Positions 60,558 through 64,000 of a DNA stretch of 64,000 nucleotides are shown here, one piece after another. The stretch covers positions 207,001-271,000 of the forward strand of contig CAUEEP010000667.1 of NCBI GenBank assembly GCA_958450365.1, read 5' to 3'. Source of the stretch: Mesorhabditis belari (lineage: Eukaryota; Nematoda; Chromadorea; Rhabditida; Rhabditidae). Numbering within the stretch: position 1 is the stretch's first letter; each line of letters opens with the position of its first letter. Position numbers and translations under genes: made by a program. The notes below the pieces were generated by a model. The model had not been told where the DNA came from. It searched no databases and worked only from the letters and a program-made list of their open reading frames with translations.

Positions 60558-60643
60558 GCCTCGATAGCTCAGTTGGGAGAGCGTTAGACTGAAGTGGTTC
60601 CTCAGCTATCTAAAGGTCACCGGTTCGATCCCGGTTCGGGGCA
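60558..60643 (+). tRNA. tRNA-Phe (GAA) with intron
   Basis: Complete. Intron variant TGGTTCCTCAGCT (two changes); the exons match the 56649 copy. Confidence 0.92.
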
Positions 60644-60718
60644 TTCTTTTGCGTTTTTTTCAGAAAATTAACGACATCTATTTAGACTTATTTACAAGTC
60701 TTCAAGAGGCCTTTAAAA

Positions 60719-61328
60719 TTATGAAACTGATGCTCGAGCTCTTAATGATTGATAAAAATTTATTGAAATTGAAATTTTTTGAAATTGAAAGAGAGCTTCT
60801 TGAAGCTGAAGTTGAGCCTCGTGGAGCTGAAAAGTGATAGATTTTGAAGCTGAAGTGAGGGAAATGCCCTTAATTAGCCCTAGAATATATTTTTGTCATT
60901 AAAAGAACTGATCCCTCACTTCTTCCTGTAGCACTCGACTTTTCTTCAAATGTTCCGTGATGTACTCTCTCCAACGGGTTTCCGCTTCGATGCATTTTAC
61001 TTTCAATTGATCAATCGATTCCTGGAGATAAAAGCTTTTGATGGACGTAGATTTTCAAGTAAACTTATCCTCTACCTTATCCAATCTTCTTTCGTTCTCT
61101 AAATGCTCATCATTCTCATTGTCATCCTTTTGAGATTCATTGTCAGTCTCCGAGTTTCCCAGTGATACGATTTCAGAGATGAAAGAGGCTAAATGTCAAA
61201 GAACTTTTGTAAATATCATTCAATAACAAACGGATCTTGCCGAATCTTTAATCAATCTTTTTCTCAGTCTCATTTCCAATGAAATACTCACCATTAAACT
61301 GCTCATCAATCTCTTTGATAGAGTCCAT
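60719..61328 (-). CDS. Small acidic coiled-coil protein, inverted paralogue A
   Basis: Four exons: 61292-61328, 61076-61188, 60920-61021 and 60719-60826 (360 nt, about 119 codons) with GT-AG junctions in phase. MDSIKEIDEQFN is followed by an acidic segment (SETDNESQKDDNENDEHLEN) and then heptad-like helix ESIDQLKVKCIEAETRWREY and LHEAQLQLQEALFQFQK, typical of a coiled coil. The C-terminus diverges from the partner at 62050 after QEALF. Divergently arranged with that partner; the ~720-bp region between them is itself palindromic. No known family. Confidence 0.6.
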
Positions 61329-62049
61329 TTCTCTAGAACAAATCCCGTAAAATTAGTGTATTGAATTTTGATTGAAAACTTGAAAAATTGAAGTAAGCAC
61401 TATATAAATAAAGGCTAAACTTTTGCAAGTGACAAATGAATAGTTTTTAGTTGCTTTCCTAGGATTAATCTTTTCCAGTTTTCCAGTGAGTAGTTAATTT
61501 CTTAATCTGAAATCGATTTTAATCCTAAAAAAGGAAAATGATTAAAAAAAAGAGCTTTGAATTTTGAAAAGTAGCCCTTTTCTGTGAAACATTGAAATCT
61601 TATTTGATGTTTTGATTTCGAATATCTCTGATTCTCTTGTCTTGCTTCGAAAGATCGATTTTTGTGATCAGAAGGGATAGGGCTCCACTTTGTATTCTTT
61701 CTTTTTGCCTTTTAACCGCCAAGTTCTTGGTGGTAGTTCTCTTTTCTTTTTTGTAGTTTTCCCAAATTTTCTTTCTGAAAAAAGTGTGGCTTAAGAAAAT
61801 CCAAACTCTTTTTTTTTTTGCTCATTTTCTTACGAAAATCTTTTTTCGCATTAAAATGGATATCTATTCACTGAAAACTAGAAAAGACAAATCCTAGAAA
61901 AGCAACTAGCAACTATTCATTTGTTCTATTCACTATTCACTTGCAAAAGTTTAACCTTTATCCACTTCACTGAATTTTTCAAATTTTCAATCAATACGAT
62001 CAATTTTAATCGTTCAATTTGACGAACTTGTTCTTAATCTGCACCAGAA
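61329..62049. promoter_or_regulatory. Shared palindromic region between divergent paralogues
   Basis: AAATGAATAGTTTTTAGTTG and CTAGCAACTATTCATTTGTT, with CACTATATAAATAAAGG and TTAACCTTTATCCACTT, mirror each other around about 61690. TATATAAATAAAG at about 61401 is a candidate TATA box for the minus copy. Confidence 0.5.
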
Positions 62050-62679
62050 ATGGACTCTATCAAAGAAGAGATTGATGAGGAGCTGAATGGTGAGTCTTTC
62101 ATTGGAAATGAGACTGAGAAAAAGATTTATTAAAGATTCAGCAAGATTTGTTTGTTATTGACTGATATTTACAAAAGTTCTTTGACATTTAGCCTCTTTG
62201 ACTTTGACAACCTCTGAAATCGTATCACTGGGAAACTCGGAGACTGACCATGAATCTCAAGAGGATGACAATGAGAATGATGAGCATTTAGAGAACGAAA
62301 GAAGATTGGATAAGGTAGAGGATAAGTTTAACTGAAAAACCAATTTCTGAAAAGACTTTGATCTCCAGGAATCGATTGATCAATTGAAAGTAAAATGCAT
62401 CGAAGCGGAAACCCGTTGGAGAGAGTACATCACGGGACATTTGAAGAAGATTCTAGTGCTACAGGAAGAAGTGAGGGATCAATTTGGGTTTAATCACAAA
62501 TATTTATAAATTTTATGGCTTACGGGTATTTCCCTCACATCAGCTTCAAATTTATCACTGTTCAGCTCCGCGAGGCCCAACTTCAGCTTCAAGAAGCTCT
62601 CTTTCGACAGCGGGACAAAAGGCTGGACGCTTGCCGCCCAACAATTCCACCTTTAAAATTTGCATTTGAAAATGAATAA
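62050..62679 (+). CDS. Small acidic coiled-coil protein, inverted paralogue B
   Basis: Exons 62050-62089, 62193-62314, 62369-62470 and 62566-62679 (378 nt, 125 codons), all GT-AG and in phase. MDSIKEEIDEELN, then LTTSEIVSLGNSETDHESQE and DDNENDEHLENERRLDK (acidic), ESIDQLKVKCIEAETRWREY, HLKKILVLQEE/LREAQLQLQEALFRQRDKR (coiled coil), and DACRPTIPPLKFAFENE then stop. Intron positions are identical to the minus-strand copy, so the duplication copied a whole gene. Conserved splice sites and open frames in both copies support real genes. Function unknown. Confidence 0.65.
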
Positions 62680-62753
62680 ACGATTGAAAACTTTCCGTGT
62701 TAATATTCAAATTCTAATTTAAATTTCCGATTTTTCCAAAAAACTCAAAGAAT

Positions 62754-62828
62754 TGCCCTGAACCGGTGACCTTTAGATGGCTGAGGAATCACTTCAGTCT
62801 AACGCTCTCCCAATTGAGCTATCGAAGC
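62754..62828 (-). pseudogene. tRNA-Phe pseudogene lacking part of the T-arm
   Basis: Intron and anticodon are present, but an 11-bp piece of the T-arm (GATCGAACCGG on the plus strand) is deleted between two GAACCGG repeats. Confidence 0.88.
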
Positions 62829-62914
62829 AGGTGGGGGAGGATCTCTGAATGAAGCGAAAGTACCAGTCGATGGACATGTTTACAGGATTTTTCTTGCGAA
62901 AAAGCCTGAGCCTA

Positions 62915-62936
62915 TGCCCCGAACCGGGATCGAACC
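62915..62936 (-). pseudogene. tRNA-Phe 3' fragment
   Basis: TGCCCCGAACCGGGATCGAA then CC: acceptor and T-arm only. This and 62754 lie in an inverted copy of the 57.0-kb flank. Confidence 0.85.
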
Positions 62937-63745
62937 TTTTTCTTGCGAAAGGTATATTACTGATTTTAGACGATTTCCGGCCCAAAGAGAATCAAGAAAA
63001 GACAGGAGACCTTAAAAAGTTCCGGAACGCCTAAAACGGTTGAAATTGGTTGAAAAAAGGCCAAAGCCATAGTTTCCTTGTAAATCTTGGCCCTTTCTTA
63101 AATTCCAAATATCTCAGCTTAGAATCATATTTGAATGAAATCTTAAACAGTTATTCTCAAAAACTTACAAGCTTAAGGGCAAAATTAAAGTTAGAATTAA
63201 AGGCAAAGTTATTCAGCGATTGGCGACCAAGTTATCACTAAAAAGCACCCCTTTTTGGCCTTTTTTCACACAAAATAGGTTAACTCCAAATATTTTGTTC
63301 GAAATGAGATAAAAATCAGGTCAACCTTTTTATAAATGAATGTTTCCAGAACAGAACATTTGGTAGCATTAGGTAGTAGAAGGCAGAATGAGGTAGTAGT
63401 TTTGTTTAGGCAGAATGAGATAGTAGTTTTGTTTAAATAGCAATATCAAATTTTCAGCGAGATAGAGTTTAGCTATCTTGAAAAATGGAATAAACTTTGC
63501 TGAGAGTTTTGAAACTTTTTTCGGAAAGTATCTCTTCACTTAGCCAGTTTTTCTAAGGTCAAGATTCAAATTTTTATGTAACTTGGATAATAAAAAAGCT
63601 TCTCTGCAAGAATTTGAATTAGATTTGTGGATTCAAAAGAAAGAAATCAGTCGTCTAAAATCAGTAAGATAAATTTCGCAAGAAAAATCCTGTAAACACC
63701 CCGTCGACTGGTAATTTGCCTTCCTTCAGGGCTCCTCTCCCACCT
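62937..63745. other. Repeat-derived flank of tRNA-Phe copies
   Basis: 63360-63740 (AGGTAGTAGTTTTGTTTA, TTGAAAAATGGAATAAACTT, AAAAAAGCTTCTCTGCAAGA) repeats 60190-60550 upstream of the 60558 gene. No protein gene seen. Confidence 0.6.
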
Positions 63746-63831
63746 GCCTCGATAGCTCAGTTGGGAGAGCGTTAGACTGAAGTGATTCCTCAGCAATCTA
63801 AAGGTCACCGGTTCGATCCCGGTTCGGGGCA
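63746..63831 (+). tRNA. tRNA-Phe (GAA) with intron
   Basis: Complete. Intron TGATTCCTCAGCA (one base different). The flanks match those of the 56649 and 60558 copies. Confidence 0.92.
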
Positions 63832-64000
63832 TCTTTTTTGATTTTTTTGCATTTTTCAACTACAATTAGCAGATACTAGTTAATAGTTTGGAGAATAGGT
63901 TTTTCAGAAAAACTTTTATAGTCTCAGTGGTTGAACTGAAGCTTTCAAACACCGCTTTTTAAGCAAGAAAGGCCTTTTTTCAACCAATTTCAACTGTTTT

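Overview
This window looks like eukaryotic nuclear DNA, most probably from a nematode. The grounds are: an AT-rich background; many short introns whose 3' ends read TTTTCAG or TTTAG; nuclear-type tRNA genes (Leu-UAA with a long variable arm, Thr-CGU, Phe-GAA); mariner and Tc3-like elements; an F-box-like gene; and DM13, trehalase and Hsp70 genes split into many small exons. Unusually, some introns are only 25-28 nt, and they are needed to keep conserved frames open. I cannot name the species from the sequence.

Layout. 0.3-2.5 kb: an F-box-like gene with a repeat-filled intron. 3.2-4.8 kb: an inverted repeat with a tRNA-Leu(UAA) in each arm. 4.9-6.0 kb: a gene relic, then the signal-peptide end of a DM13 (Skeletor-like) gene. 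7.3-13.7 kb (minus): an 18-exon trehalase that I could assemble into one open frame of about 628 codons with an N-terminal signal peptide and a C-terminal membrane anchor. One of its introns carries a suspicious 300-base poly-G/poly-C tract. 14.1-21.1 kb: TA-flanked MITEs of about 520 bp and a degenerate transposon of about 3.6 kb. 21.1-22.4 kb: two more DM13 exons. 23.4-24.6 kb: a GFAT pseudogene. 24.9-26.3 kb: a basic-linker, retropepsin-like gene. 26.5-28.2 kb: a chimeric Hsp70 with a perfect heat-shock element upstream; its C-terminal half is replaced by a duplicated copy of the 3' end of the neighbouring retropepsin-like gene. 28.4-29.2 kb: an inverted copy of the trehalase signature exon with its intronic MITE.

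30.1-36.2 kb is a giant near-perfect palindrome (arms about 2.2 kb) built around a 1.24-kb mariner and its truncated copy, with a tRNA-Leu in the spacer. 37-50 kb is almost gene-free and rich in minisatellites with 12-, 14-, 15-, 16-, 18- and 24-bp units. It lies around a 0.9-kb inverted repeat and a few scattered minus-strand exons of an unrecognised W/D-rich protein. 50-55 kb holds duplicated AT-rich DNA with a clean MITE insertion and its empty site, and a 5'-truncated LINE with poly-A tail and target-site duplication. 56-64 kb is a tRNA island: one Thr-CGU gene and an amplified family of intron-containing Phe-GAA genes and pseudogenes riding on duplicated segments, plus a head-to-head inverted pair of small coiled-coil genes.

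The genes do not form one pathway. The common theme is local rearrangement: inverted duplication, tRNA genes carried inside repeats, and exon capture producing chimeric genes. The strongest candidates for something new are the Hsp70-retropepsin-tail chimera, the tRNA-bearing inverted repeats with the mariner palindrome, and the intron-containing Phe tRNA amplification.
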